From NCBI GenBank assembly GCA_020726505.1, contig JAHLEZ010000004.1, forward strand, positions 806,001 through 870,000: 64,000 nt of DNA, in the 5' to 3' direction. Each line of letters opens with the position of its first letter. Position 1 is the first letter of the stretch. Below, one piece after another: positions 1-13,099 of this stretch. This DNA comes from Leptodontidium sp. MPI-SDFR-AT-0119 (Eukaryota; Ascomycota; Leotiomycetes; Helotiales; Leptodontidiaceae). The notes beneath the pieces were generated by a model that saw nothing but the letters and a program-made list of their open reading frames with translations, had not been told where the DNA came from and made no database searches. The translations under genes were made by a program, and so were the position numbers.

Positions 1-647
1 TCTGCATAGGAGAGCTGGTGATATGGGAAGATGTCGAGGACCAATAGCTTGAGTTTGTGCTCTCCAGCTGGAGTAGAGAAGTAGATGTGTTTGATACAGG
101 CGAGATAGTCATCGAATTGATCATCAGCAAGGCGACGATGCTCTGCGGTGACCGTCTCGAGCAAAACTTCAGGTTCAACCAGACGTTCACAAAGAACGCC
201 GCTGGCGTAGTTTTGGAGAGCAGGCATTCGGAATCGTTCAGCTGCCATCCAAACTTTGACGAGGTTCTCCAGCGATGAGGCTTTGGAAGGTGAAGATGGG
301 AATTCGAGGAAATAGAGCCACTGGTTGACGAGACCAAACGCCTCGCTGGTAATGTCCTCTAATTTCATAGTCTGTGTGGCTCCTTCGGCCAAAGAAGACC
401 TGAATGCAGACTTGAAGTACGAGGAATGATGGGTAATGAGGGCCGTGTGGATGATGAAGTTTTGGGCGAATTTTCCTTGACCTGCGATGATTGTGACGAC
501 GGGCTGAGGTTTTCTATTTTTGTGAGCCAGCCTATACCACAGCCTTGATAAGGGAACTAACGTGAAGTCCAGGATTGAACTTTCTGAAGCTGGGGATCCC
601 TTCTTGGCCGGTCCTTGTCGAGTTCGAGGGACTTGAGTAGATGCCAT
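1..647 (-). CDS. BTB/POZ-domain protein, C-terminus beyond window edge
   Basis: Two-exon model: ATG at 647, exon 562-647, a 48-bp GTTAGT..TAG intron at 514-561, then exon 513 to the window edge with the frame still open. Exon 2 reads as a fungal BTB fold: a short strand VTIIAGQGKFAQNF replaces the usual V..G....F..HK, followed by HTALITHHSSYFKSAF, then the helices around LEDITSEAFGLVNQWLYF and the Leu-rich segment MPALQNYASGVL. Family members are substrate adaptors or transcription-associated scaffolds; the partner cannot be told here. About 200 residues are visible. The N-terminus is basic and low-complexity. The start is divergent from the dpm1 gene. The BTB call is a pattern judgement; the splice junction restores a continuous frame. 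Confidence 0.82.
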   Translation of the reverse strand, partial: MASTQVPRTRQGPAKKGSPASESSILDFTLVPLSRLWYRLAHKNRKPQPVVTIIAGQGKFAQNFIIHTALITHHSSYFKSAFRSSLAEGATQTMKLEDITSEAFGLVNQWLYFLEFPSSPSKASSLENLVKVWMAAERFRMPALQNYASGVLCERLVEPEVLLETVTAEHRRLADDQFDDYLACIKHIYFSTPAGEHKLKLLVLDIFPYHQLSYA

Positions 648-2327
<1,680 letters not shown>

Positions 2328-3029
2328 AGATTCCGTGATTTAGGCGTACTGGCAGGAAATACTTAATACATTGATCTTTGCGGATGGTGGGTTCCATTGG
2401 TATGGTGTGAGGCCAGTAGAAGGCTGCAAAGCAGAGGCAGACTAGTAAGTGCCTCTAGTTTCCCAATATCCCCTTTCTGCTGCTATATTTATCTTTGCGG
2501 TGTTTTTTGCAGCGTGATTTTATAAGCAAAACGACCTATCGAGTCCATGAACAACCATTTCATGACTAGATGCATTATCATGACTGGGCTCAGGCGCAGT
2601 AAAGCAAAGTCTATCTGAACTGCACACTGGTGTGTTGTGTGACCCGGTTTGGTTTGGTTTGGCAATTGCTAGATTAGAGAGAAAGTGAATCCAAAAGCAA
2701 GTCGCTGCGGAAGTCCACCCAACTGGAGAATAATTCAGCCCACCAAGAAAGCTATAACTTGAGTGCAACTTCTTTGTGAATTCCCCGGCTCAAATTCACC
2801 CTGCAAGACAGGGCTAAAGGGCTTTCCCACGTCCTCTTTAAATATCTTCTTGGTCTTGATTTTCGAACCAACTTCTTCCTGAACAACTCGAGACTCCAAC
2901 CCAAATCCGTCGAATCATCACTTCACAACAACATAACTTTACAATATAGTCTTGTACAAACAAGCAACGCAGGCTCTACACGACTTAGATACCGTACTTG
3001 CAGTGTCCAGAATCTCAAGCAAAGTCGAT
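2328..3029. other. Intergenic, no gene seen
   Basis: About 700 bp between dpm1 and the first 2EXR gene. It contains a short GGTTT-type run near 2650 and a pyrimidine-rich stretch just before 3030 that suits a 5' leader of the downstream gene. No ORF with domain sense. Confidence 0.4.
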
Positions 3030-4669
3030 ATGTCTGCGCCGGCTGCTGCCCCAAACAAGCAAGCGGCGGCGACCGGCGCTAGTCAGGACGGCGACATTTT
3101 CGAGCGGTCTAGACCCAGAAGCTTAAAAACGCGTGAGTCTAACCCATTTATATCGCTTCTCTCTCACCTCTCGAATCTCTTCTATCCCTTCCACCTCTTT
3201 CTCAACTTCCTCGACTTCCTCGACTTCCATCTCTTCCACCTCCTCCATCTCTCATCGTTGCGCGCTCAGCTAACCCAGACCTCTCCTCTCAGCGAACTGC
3301 AATCAAACATCCCCAGTCTCTCCACATATTGTGGAACTAGCTGCCTTCGACCCAGACGACCATTCAGAGGTCTACAGATACAATGAAGGCAAGTCAAGAA
3401 CGCGCCGCGCTCACCAATTCCCCTTCTAACTTGAGACTAGAGGATTGGACAAAGGTAGAATTGTTCCAAAGCTACTTCCCTGATGGAGCTTCTGCAACAG
3501 CCAGCGGCTACGACACGGTCGTGGTCGTTGCCTACCCTACACCCAAAGAAGAATTCCAGACCTTCACTTGCTTTGGCCGGCTCCCCAGCGAGCTGCGAGC
3601 GAAGATATACTACCATGCTCTTCCTGACCCTCGAGTCCTGGCTGCTACAATCAATTATGAACTAGATTACTCTAGTCGCTGGGACGAAGAGCTTGGATAT
3701 AGCATCATCACGGCGCCACACTGCAAACCGGATGGATACAATAGAGACATCATCGACTTCCAACTCATCTCCAAGGAGGCATGTGTTGTTTTCAATCTCA
3801 ACTATCATCGAATTCCGCTTATTACGGCTAATTTTAAAGGTTTCATGAACCGGAACCAAAACCAAAGAGAAGATGAATCTGATGAAGTGGGCTCAGAGGA
3901 TGAGTATGAGCACCAGCCGTTCCTTGCCCGGCACGAGTACTTCGATGGCAAGAGGGATACTTTGGTCATTGACCATTCTATCCACTACCTCCGCTCCTTG
4001 GACCTCGATCTCGACTTGACTGGCATCCACAATTTGGCAATCAGGTACGGCGACTTCGCGCACTCTGCCTTTGCAAATCCCACCGACCTCCTCGACTTTG
4101 CAAATGAATGTCCAAGTTTGAGAACTTTGACTGCGCTTCAGGGGAGCTTAAGCCACACCAGCTTCAGCGATGTCCACCGGGACTTCAAGTACCATCTCCT
4201 GGAGATCACGGATGACTGGAATGGAATGCAAATACAAAATGCCCAAACTAGACACCATCCACGCTCTGGGCGACGGCGAGCACGCACACGTTTTCCAGAA
4301 GTACAACTTGAAAAATTACAGCATAGAGCTGGAGAGCGGAGATCTGCCATACAAGGAATATTGGCGAGTGAGAAATATACTGGGAAACAGTTCAAGCTCA
4401 AGATGTCAGTTCTGTCCAAGATCTCTGGTCCAGGCTGTGTCCTGCGTCTCCCTGAAGTCATCCCTCTCCTTCCAAAGGCTCCGAAATACCACGGAGTATG
4501 CTTCTTGACGGAGAAGCCGCCGCCTGACGCTGTGCCCGAGACGAGTCCTATGCACGCCCTCCAGATTGCAAATATATCTTGCAATATCCCTTGCTTCTAC
4601 GACGGGAGAATTGTGCCTTACTGGGATGACTATGATGGGCTCGTGGATATGTTTGAGGAGATGTTGTGA
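3030..4669 (+). CDS. 2EXR-domain protein (copy 1), three exons, one GC-AG intron
   Basis: Model: exon 3030-3132, intron 3133-3292 (GTGAGT..CAG, CT-rich), exon 3293-3388, intron 3389-3440, exon 3441-4669; 475 residues, codon phases agree. The second intron begins GC within AAG|GCAAGT, has a TTCTAAC branch site and ends CTAG. The 2EXR hallmark FTCFGRLPSELRAKIYYHAL lies early in exon 3, followed by a Leu-rich body and a C-terminal FLTEKPPP segment. 2EXR proteins are a large fungal family of unknown function, expanded in Leotiomycetes; no enzymatic motif is visible. It shares its layout with the gene at 7571-9072, so the two look like paralogues separated by one gene. The N-terminal exons are Ala/Pro/Ser-rich and probably disordered. 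Confidence 0.8.
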
Positions 4670-5003
4670 GAGGGCTTGGGAATTGGAGGCTCGCTGGCCT
4701 AGAAGCTTCTTTCTGCTTGATCTTCCAGCTGTTTCTTCCCCTCGAAAGTGAACAGCGCAGGTGAGTTGCCTGGTGGCCGGGGCGAGAGCGGTACGCTTGC
4801 CCAAAAATGGCGTAGTTGGGGAGAGACAACATCGCTTAGCGTTGTTTTGCACCTTATTTATTGCCCCTCCAGAGACAATTCCGACCTGTCTCTGACGCAC
4901 ACAACCACTACAACCTCCATCTCACTGGCGGCTGCTCTCTTGTTAGCAATTCTACCTGCTACCACATCATTCGCACATCAATCACCACCTTTCAACAGCA
5001 ATC
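4670..5003. other. Intergenic, presumed promoter of the downstream gene
   Basis: About 330 bp. It includes TTATTTATT near 4855 as a possible TATA-like element and CT/CA-rich DNA before the ATG at 5004. No gene seen. Confidence 0.35.
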
Positions 5004-6159
5004 ATGGAAGCTGCCACCCACCAGGACAAGGCTGCGGTCGAGGCCGCGGTCGAAACTGTGGAAGAGACTGAGAACGAGACTGAGGAAGAGATTGACAATG
5101 AGATTGAGGATGAGACTGAAAAAGAGACTGAGGACGAGGCTCTTCAAGCTGCCGTTCTAGCCCAGTTCAACAAGGCTTGTGCCAAGATCGTAAGTCTCCA
5201 TCTCTCACCTCATTTTCAAGTATTCTGAGCATCCACTCGGCCAGTCTATTGACGTCTTTGAACTGTGCTAATCTGGAATCTCCGTCTAGAACTTCAACGA
5301 TCTCACCTTCAAAAACACCTCCAACAAAGAGTTTAACACTCTCGATGAAGCCCTTCAAGGCGCCATTCAAGCCGGTTACGACATGGCCATCAAACATGCT
5401 TCACAGATCGTGAAGAAGAAGGAGGAGACTAAGACAATGCCGGCCATCAAGAAGCGCAAGCGAAGCCCCGAGGAGGTTCATGACGACGAGCATGAGGACG
5501 AGGTCCAGGACGAGGACGAGGAAGATGACGAGGACGAGGAAGATGACGAGGACGAGGAAGATGACGAGGACGGACAATTCAGTGGCGGCGTCGGAGGACG
5601 AAGCAAGGGAGGTCGCGCATCAAAGGAGAAGAAGCAAACTACCCCCACCAATTCGAAGAACGAAGACAAGACCGACACATCCTCTTCGATACGCACCAAT
5701 AGCGGCAACAAAATCTCCTGGCTCCGTGAAGGATTTGGCTGCTATCGCGTCGAGCTCACCAAGCGCGAGCTTCGCTCCCTCCGACCGGGCTTTCGGTTCA
5801 CCGACAAATCATTCAAAGAGAAGGCCGAAGATCAAAATGGCTCGAGCTACCTCACCAACGAGGAGACTGAAGCTCTGGCGATTTTGAGAGATGGAAAATG
5901 GACCATTTCAGGGCCTCTTGGTAAATTCGCCCTCCAGTTTGCGGTGTTGAACCTTGCTGCTTCGTACAAGTTGACGGTCAAGAACGAGGCTCTTGTTGCG
6001 GAGGGACTTGAGGCCGAGCGTATCGCTGCTCTAGCTAGCTCAGGTGGCGGTGCGAAAGGCAAGGGCAAGCAGGCAAATGCCGAGCAACCACCTGCCAAGA
6101 AGTCAAAGACCAAGCATTCAGAGGGCGGAAATGAGGGTGGAAGCTTGACTGAAACCTAA
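5004..6159 (+). CDS. Acidic low-complexity protein of unknown function, likely nuclear
   Basis: Model: ATG in AATCATGG, exon 5004-5189, intron 5190-5289 (GTAAGT..TCTAG), exon 5290-6159; 351 residues. Residues 1-50 are almost all Glu/Thr/Ala/Asp. A short conserved-looking segment follows (NFNDLTFKNTSNKEFNTLDE), then a basic KKRKRSPEE patch that resembles a nuclear localisation signal, an Asp/Glu run encoded by an 18-bp tandem repeat, a Gly/Lys/Ser linker, and a globular part starting near KISWLREGFGCYRVELTKRE. The C-terminus is Lys/Gly-rich. I do not recognise the globular domain. The acidic and basic blocks would suit a chromatin or RNA-associated protein, but that is inference. Confidence 0.7.
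5511..5573 (+). repeat. Coding minisatellite, 18-bp unit, about 3.5 copies
   Basis: The unit GACGAGGACGAGGAAGAT recurs head to tail with no differences between full units and encodes (DEDEED)n inside the acidic gene. Perfect identity suggests recent length change. Confidence 0.85.
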
Positions 6160-7570
6160 GAAGGGTGGATAGCGAGGGTTGGTCTGCTTTTTTTCTCTTC
6201 CGCTTTGCTTTGTGGGTTCGCGCATCATAAACCTCCACTACTGCGTGTGGGGAAGCAGTCAGTCAGTCATAAGTCGTTTATTACCATTACTGCGATTACT
6301 GAAATCAAATCAAAATGATTTCACAATATTTGCATTCTCTCCTCCCCCACCCTATGTGTGAATTGTGAGTTGTGAGTGAAACTGAAACTGTGAAACTAGA
6401 TGAATGTATAATATAGTATATTCGTGGACCTGTAAGATTGCGTTTGGGATCCGGAGCTCCGGGCTCCGAGCTCCCAGGCAGGCTCCCGCTCTTCTTCTGA
6501 CGGTCTAACATAGTTTCGGTTCAGCGTTGCGTTTGGTGTGGAGGGTTTCTGGGGCAGATTGTCAGTTGATACAATACAGGTCTAAATCTGCGAGCTTGGG
6601 ATCTGGATATGATATTCTCTGAATCTGGTCTTGGATTGGGCTACTGGAATACTTCGGATGTGATGTTAATGTTGATGCCAAATCCGGCTTCTGAGGAAGG
6701 ATGGAAGCCCAAAGGACTCGGAGAAATGGCAATTGTCTTGTCTGCTGTGGGTTTTAATATCGGGATGAATTTGTGGGAGGCATTGGAAACCAGGAAAATA
6801 AGATTCCTTGGGATTGGGCGGAAACATGTCCCGATTTGAAAATTACCAGCAATGTTTTCAACTAGGCAGGCTTCGGGGAGTCGCAAAGCCGCTCTGCAGT
6901 TGCTGCGAAGGAGATTGTTGGGTCTGTTTTGCAGAATTTCGAGCAGGCGCCCCGTGTCGACTCTTTATGATGGAACCATACTGGCGCGTATACTGGCTTT
7001 TATGAGATTATGAGGGTAGATAGTAACTGAGGATAGATAATAAAAATCATAATGTGTTGGCGGATGGCTGGGGCTCGACTCGATAATCCTGAATAGTCAA
7101 TTCCGCTAAGGAGGAGGGAAGGGGGGAAAGGAGATGATATTCTTAAATTTCGTCTTTTATATTAAGCGATTCATCTGACAGAGTCTCCACTGGCGAAGAA
7201 CTGAGCTGCCCTCACATAATTCCGCCTCCTTGAAATAAAGGAATTGACATTTATTTACATAGGAATAAGTGTGCTGGGATTAGCTCTCACCTGAAGAGAA
7301 ATACATTGTATCCCCGTGAAGTGCGGGTCCCATACATAATCCTGCAACATCCCATAAGGAATCAATTATGGGCTTCGCCATTTTCATGAGTGAACATTAA
7401 TTGAAACAAAGCGGGTTTTTGATTGTCGTCTCATTACTTTGTCGATTTGGGACGCGACTGAGCTAGCCGAACAGCCGAACAGCCTCCTGTATAAATTATC
7501 TTTCTTGCTCGCAGCCCTCGACTCGTACGTACTATCTTCCACAGAATCTTCCACGGATCAAATTGAAAAC
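6160..7570. other. Long intergenic region, no gene supported
   Basis: About 1.4 kb. It contains a GC-rich palindromic patch near 6450-6480 (CCGGAGCTCCGGGCTCCGAG) and AT-rich DNA from 7130 onward. ORFs here have no domain sense. An upstream frame open from 7439 lacks an ATG and is treated as the 5' leader of the next gene. Confidence 0.35.
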
Positions 7571-9072
7571 ATGTTCAACCCAACCGCACCTAGCTTCCAG
7601 CCTAAATGCGTCATTTCACCCAAAGTCAGCAAGACGTTGAGTCCCAATGCGGCAAGCTTCTACCCCGAAGCAAGTTCAAGAGTCTATATGGTTGACGTTG
7701 ATGGAGGTAAGTGGCCATCAGTTTCCGATAGAAGACTCTTGGCTAACATCCCAATAGCACCAATCAAGGCTGTTCCAGATCCGGATCCGGAGGAACTGAC
7801 TTCATTCACCTTAAAAGAATCAGACAGCGAGAAAAAGGAGGTGTACAACGTAGGTCAGCTTGCAAGTCCAACTCTAGTGGAAATATATGCTAACTCACAA
7901 CAGAAGAATGGATGACCACCAACTGCCTGGCCAGGTATCAGCCAGATGGCAAATGTACCACTGCCCATCCAAAAGACAAGACCGTTATATCTATCGTCGA
8001 CTGGCCCATTGACACACACAATTTTCCTTGTTTTTCTCGTCTTCCCGTCGAACTACGGCACCAGATCTACCAAAACGTCCTCCCAGCACCTCGAACTCTC
8101 GAGCTAGGAGGCACCCCGTACTACGAAAATAAGACAAAGGTCTGGGATATAACCATCCGGGAGCTGGAATATACCTCAACATTCGCCAGAGACGCTACGA
8201 ACTTCATGTTGTCTTCGAGATTAGCAAGAGAGACGTTTCTCGAGAACTACCACGAATTGGAGCTACAGAAGGAAACAGAACACATTTCCGAGACCGAGCG
8301 TGTCCCCGTGAGCAATATGATGCATGGAAATGTAATGAGCATGGGGTCCATGACACCAGCAAGCGGCCCTCCAAGGCTCAACGGGGAGCCATTGCTGAAG
8401 TGGAATGCCAACCTCGAACGAGCCTACCTTGATGGAAAGCGCGATACACTCCTCTTTAACAATCATGATATCAAAATGCTCGACGAGTGTGGTGCCTGGA
8501 TTGATCTACGCCGGATTAAGAAGTTTGCGCTCGGATTTCAACATAATAACTTCCCTCCCGCAGCACAGTCAGCTCTATCTTTCGCATCACGCTGCCCATC
8601 ACTCGAAAGCCTAAATCTGATCATTAGGAACTCGTTTCCTAACCCGGCTTTTGATCTTACGGCGTATCTGGGGTATGGGTTCCTCGAACTAAACGATCAG
8701 TTGGCCTACAAGATCTCGGACCGCTGGCAATACTGCGGACATGACCCAGATCGGTCTCGCCACGTTCCTTACTCCGCTTCTAGCATGCGGGATTGGATTG
8801 AGGGTGCGATACTTCGAAAGACCAACATCCGCAAGAATATCAAAGTCAGCGTCTCTTTCTTGACCAAGATATATCTTGTCCAGGGCGAGTTAACCAGGAA
8901 TGTGTTCCTACTTCCAAAGACACCTCTCTACCATAGCGTATCATACCTTACACAGAAGCCTACTCAAGCACAATACGCCTTTCGAATTGACTGGCTAGAT
9001 CTGCTTGCAAACTGCGAGGAAAATGGAACACCTAAGAATAGAATTGAGATATTGCGGCTGTTAGATTCCTAA
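7571..9072 (+). CDS. 2EXR-domain protein (copy 2)
   Basis: Proposed model: exon 7571-7706, intron 7707-7757 (GTAAGT..AATAG, 51 bp), exon 7758-7853, intron 7854-7903, exon 7904-9072; 466 residues. The second intron has a clear TGCTAAC branch and CAACAG acceptor. The strongest donor (GTAGGT at 7850) would put the next exon out of frame; GTCAGC at 7854 keeps the frame and is used here, with reservation. Exon 3 has the 2EXR signature FPCFSRLPVELRHQIYQNVL, then an RxTLEL segment, a Leu-rich middle part and a C-terminal YLTQKPT segment matching copy 1. Function unknown. If only the 7850 donor is used, the frame stops at 7915 and the domain ORF would start at the overlapping ATG 7912. Confidence 0.72.
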
Positions 9073-9805
9073 ATTACTTCTTGTATGTCTGAGGATGGGC
9101 CTCCTTGGAAATTGGAAGAAAATATGGAGTAATGGCTTAACGTCCATCCCCGCGTGCTGGAAAAATGAATAGGCATTGTAGATTAGTTTTCTCTTTCTTA
9201 CGCATTCTATTCCGTTAGTAAGGTTGCTGTTCTTGCTCAGACACTAATCACCCTCGGCTCACCCTCGGCTCAATTCACTCGCCTGACGAACCTTGGCCAC
9301 TCACCTGAGCACCCTGAGCAGCTCACCTGAACAAGCATCGTCATCCTGAGCAAGATTTACCACATTGTTAGCACCGAACCGTAAACCAAATAAAAAAAGC
9401 TTCAACAAGATACCACGGGGAAATGTCTTCAATATCATTATATTCTACAAATCTGTAAAAGATGTCCAAAGCGCCAGTAGCATCTGTGAAAGGAAGCCTG
9501 AGGGAACCGGAAGCCTCCTAGTCCTACATCAACACCCGAGCAGGAGAGAAGATGCTGATAGCAGCTACCATAATCCTATTCCAATATTGAACCCTACACT
9601 TGTAGTAGCACCGCTCAGATGGAGCTTTCTAATAAGTACACCAGCTCTTTTTAAGAGAGCCAAGTCCATCCTCCGCAGCTTAACATTCGAGAAAAAGACT
9701 GTTGAGTATAAGGTTGAGGTTCCGTCGATAGCTGATTTGGGCATTATCTCATGCTCCAAGCAAAATGTCCCGGCTGGAATCTCGACGTCAGCAAACTCAT
9801 CGAGT
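9073..9805. other. Intergenic with a terminal-repeat fragment; no intact gene
   Basis: Contains TAACGTCCATCCCCGCGTGC near 9138-9157, related to the inverted repeats near 12,200 and 15,880. A 93-residue minus-strand ORF (9565-9846) follows the Clr5 gene in another frame and may be its frameshifted tail; this is not provable by eye. Confidence 0.35.
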
Positions 9806-11328
9806 TCACTCGGTCCCAAGAATACCCCCGTCGTGGCTTTCTTCATACTCCATCAGCTTTGATATAATATCGAATCCGGTTGTATGCCGAGTAAGACAAT
9901 CGGAGTCAGGCGCGAGGATTGCAAGTCTCCTGAACTCGGATCCAAACGCCAGGCATAGTTGTTCCACTGCATTCTCAATCTGGCCCAACTCTGAATGGCA
10001 GAGTGCCACCTTAAGTCGGTATTGCGCAAGATCATTATGAGAGAGGTCGGGCTCGGCATCTTTTAAACCTTCGATCAAAAGAGGTAATGCCTCTGCGTTC
10101 CTTCCTAATTGAAGAAGAGCAGCGCCGACTGAGGTTGACGGTGCGCCAAACTGGTAATCGGACAGCTCCATCAACTCATTCAACTTCTGAATTGCCGCAC
10201 CAACAAATCTCTCGAACATGTTTGGTTCTCGAACGTCTCCGGTAAGATATTTGTGAATTATTGATGAGATAATACCATTGACTCTGCACCCTACGCATCG
10301 AAACTCTTGTCTCGACTTGATCACGAGATCACGAAAGATATGTTCATCTTCAATGTTATTGATCTTCTGGCCGAGAGGAGCAAGCAATCGAACAAAACGA
10401 TTCGACGAAGGGCCTTTGAGAATAGCAGGAGACTGGGGGATGTTGAAGTCGGCAAAATCTCGCCACCAGTCGAATGGGCGTAGAGAAGGAGTACGGAGTG
10501 GAGATGTAGGAACGAGCTGTATCGAGTCTTGCACTTAATTTGTGAATTTCGTGCGAATGACGCGCTGTGCCGCATGGACGGCGATCTGCAGAACGGGCTC
10601 GAGAAAGAATTCCTCCCTAATGACCCACGGCCATAATGTCGAAACTGCAGAGTACCCCTTGAGCCTGTCCTCGGATATCTATTACCATCGGGTGATAATG
10701 AAACAGCCCCTTCCAATTTTGGAGTCCAGCATACCAAGTCCGGTGGGATCGCTAAACCAGAATCGGGTCGTCAGCACATGTCAGGAATACAATACATATC
10801 AGCTCAAGCTTGCTTACCAACTTCTGAAAAGGTATTTATTATCTTCGGCAATGAGACCATTTTTTAGAGATTCAGTTTTGAAGCGGGCAATCTTAGCAGG
10901 TGGGATGGTTTTGCCACGGAGACTGAATTCGCTAGTTCTGTCAGGCTGGTGGTCTTCGCGCTGTCGCTTCAGTTTCAAGATGGCCCTGTATTCGTCCCTT
11001 TCTGTCCGTTTTTTTAATCCCCATTTCTTAAGCTGGGACTTCCACTGTTTCTTACTGTAAGATTATTAGTATGGGGGGCGGTGCAAGAAGAGGATGATTT
11101 AGCAATGAAGGATCGTGAAACTAAGCGACAAAATGGAGGCTAGAAGTTCACTCACGTTGCTCGGAAAGTATGAAGTTGTTCCATGTGGCGCATAATATAT
11201 GCCTGGGTTTTTTGATGATACAAGTCTTCGATCTCAGATTTGTGAGTCTCCCAGTCCTGAAGCCTGTTCGGATAGCGAGGCTTGATAGTGAGCAGCATGG
11301 TCATTGAAGACTGTGGCGGCTGCTCCAT
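9806..11328 (-). pseudogene. Clr5-domain gene with in-frame stop, probably decayed
   Basis: Exon 1 (11156-11328) starts MEQPPQSSM and holds the first half of a Clr5 domain (DWETHKSEIEDLYHQ..). A 101-bp intron (11055-11155, GTGAGT..TTACAG) joins in phase to KKQWKSQLKKWGLKKRT in exon 2 (10818-11054), the rest of the domain. Clr5 domains are fungal helical modules named after a S. pombe silencing factor; they usually head larger proteins. Exon borders at 10.6-10.8 kb could not be resolved. Downstream, one frame runs from about 10,690 to 9806 with TPR-like content (GRNAEALPLLIEGLKDAEPD) but is broken by TAA at 10537-10539, which one C-to-T change from CAA would explain. An unrecognised small intron is the alternative. 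Confidence 0.6.
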
Positions 11329-11564
11329 GGGAGAAATTTGATCAAAGTAGGACGGCTGTCGTGTGAATACACTGCTTTGAAGGGAAAAGAGAATGAGAAT
11401 AGATAGTTTGTTGCCTATGCTCTGCCCTTGTTCGAGGTGATGAAGCTTTGGATATCTTTTAATACAGGTTTCGGTCTCGAATTTGAAACCCTGCGACTTT
11501 GGTGGCTATCTTCACAAGTTCCATGCATGTGGAAACTATTTGATAGGTCCAGCCTACGGAGGTA

Positions 11565-11748
11565 CAGCGGTTAAGTGTTGTAATAGCACTAGCATGGGGG
11601 GTCAGAGACTTTACTGTAAATAGTAATATCCCAAGAGCGCACTGACTTTATTTCACCAATTCATACACTGTTTACAGACCTGATTACTACTCTTTAGAGT
11701 AAAGTCACATATACCCTTGCTAGTGCTATTACAACACTTAACCGCTGT
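11565..11748. mobile_element. MITE with 31-bp inverted ends and TA flanks (Tc1/mariner-like)
   Basis: Left arm starts TA-CAGCGGTTAAGTGTTGT at 11563, and the exact reverse complement ends at 11750. The arms match perfectly for 33 bp counting the outer GTA/TAC, then with mismatches further in (AGACTTTACT / AGTAAAGTCA). The body is about 120 bp with no ORF. TA at both borders is what Tc1/mariner/pogo elements duplicate. It is probably moved in trans. Confidence 0.75.
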
Positions 11749-12198
11749 ACCATTGTACGTCGTCACGTTTCAGCGACAGCACAAGCCTTGACGCATCCGG
11801 CTAATCAATTCTACCGCGGCCTTCGGAGGTATTTTTTACACAAGTTCCTCGCATCACAACAACGCCACGTACCTAAAAGAGTTAGATTAAATTATCTGGA
11901 CACGGGTCTTACTTTGGTAGTCGGAGGAATAGCTGTAGCCAAGACTTTTAGAGAGTTCTTCGATAACAGAGGAAATTGTCTAATAGGGTTTCCAAATTCC
12001 GAGCATTATTCCCTACTAAGTTAGAGCAGCACCCCCTGCAGTGACAACTATTACCCCTACTACGAAGTACAGTAAGGAAAGTTCTTTCTAAGCCCGCCAC
12101 CGGCACGAAACCTTCAGTCTCAGTGGAGGGCGCAGCCACGAGGTCCACGAGGTCCACGAGGTCTCAAATATGAATGACCAGCACGCCACATGCATACG

Positions 12199-12246
12199 TT
12201 CTAACGTCTATCCCTGTGTGCCGAAAAACCCGGTATGCCGAAAATA
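12199..12246 (+). repeat. Terminal repeat, inverted relative to 15,845-15,889
   Basis: TAACGTCTATCCCTGTGTGC followed by CGAAAAACCC and a second GCCGAAAA. The reverse complement of 15,845-15,889 reads the same with CCCTGCGTGCCGAAAAA twice. The pair brackets about 3.7 kb that contains the DUF6601-VPS13 ORF. Confidence 0.65.
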
Positions 12247-12965
12247 CTTCATAGTTTTCAGATCTTAAATCTCCACCATGTCGATATATAAAGCTATGAT
12301 CTGTTCGCTATTATTCTTTAGCTATTTCTCTACAACGACTTAACTTACAATTAAAAAATCATTACAGTTTGGCTATGCTGTCTACCGTCTTGTTGAGAGC
12401 GTCAAGAGCTACTATAGCTATTACCCCCTGCTTTATCATGACTATTAACCTATTCCCAGAATTCGGGGACATGCCATAGAGCTTCTATTAAATTCAAATA
12501 TAGCTTTAAAGTTTGAAAACACAGAGCACAAGGAAACCTGCCTGCCGGATTTATCCGGACAAAAGTGGGAGGTTCACAAAATACTGCCTCTTAATAAGCG
12601 AGGAAGGATTTATGGCTCTTACATAATTCCGAAAGCAAGGAGGTACGACTGAAGAGAGGGCTTACCGCTGCCGCGCGAGGCAACCATTTCGAATTTTTTG
12701 GTGTGTCCCGTCTTTTTTTTTTGCCTGTCGGTGGCCTTTTCGCGCTAGCGTTTGATTGGTCAGAAATGTCACCTGACCCTGCATATGGAGGCTTTTTTAG
12801 CCACCTCTTACTGGTGGGTGTGCTTGCATAACACGGACCAATTACAAAGTAAGCTCTTTATACCTTCGTACCTCCTGGCTCCCTTCAACTCCCGAAGGGC
12901 CTCTGAAAGGGCCCGAGGGAGGGTGGGAGGGGAGTCTGAGGGGTGGGGCTAGGGCACCCCTCAGT

Positions 12966-12982
12966 AAGGCACGTAGTGCCTT
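12966..12982. repeat. Perfect 7-bp stem hairpin
   Basis: AAGGCAC-GTA-GTGCCTT. A short perfect palindrome in a repeat-derived stretch; function unknown. Confidence 0.6.
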
Positions 12983-13080
12983 GTAACTGATTTAGAAGTG
13001 TTTACTTACTTAGGAGCTTTAACATGATCTTAAATTTAGAATAATACTGTATCAATACTAAAGGGAGAGCTTTCGGGGTC

Positions 13081-13099
13081 GTGCTAGCTTCGCTAGCAC
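13081..13099. repeat. Perfect 8-bp stem hairpin
   Basis: GTGCTAGC-TTC-GCTAGCAC, about 100 bp downstream of the first hairpin. Such stems are found near the ends of rolling-circle and other fungal elements, but no element end could be fixed here. Confidence 0.6.

Noticed and set aside
5478..5711. Poly-Ser minus-strand ORF
   Set aside because: Antisense of the Asp/Glu minisatellite.
6440..6500. GC-rich palindromic patch as a terminator or regulatory hairpin
   Set aside because: Imperfect, isolated and without any gene end at the right distance; intrinsic terminators do not apply to this organism.
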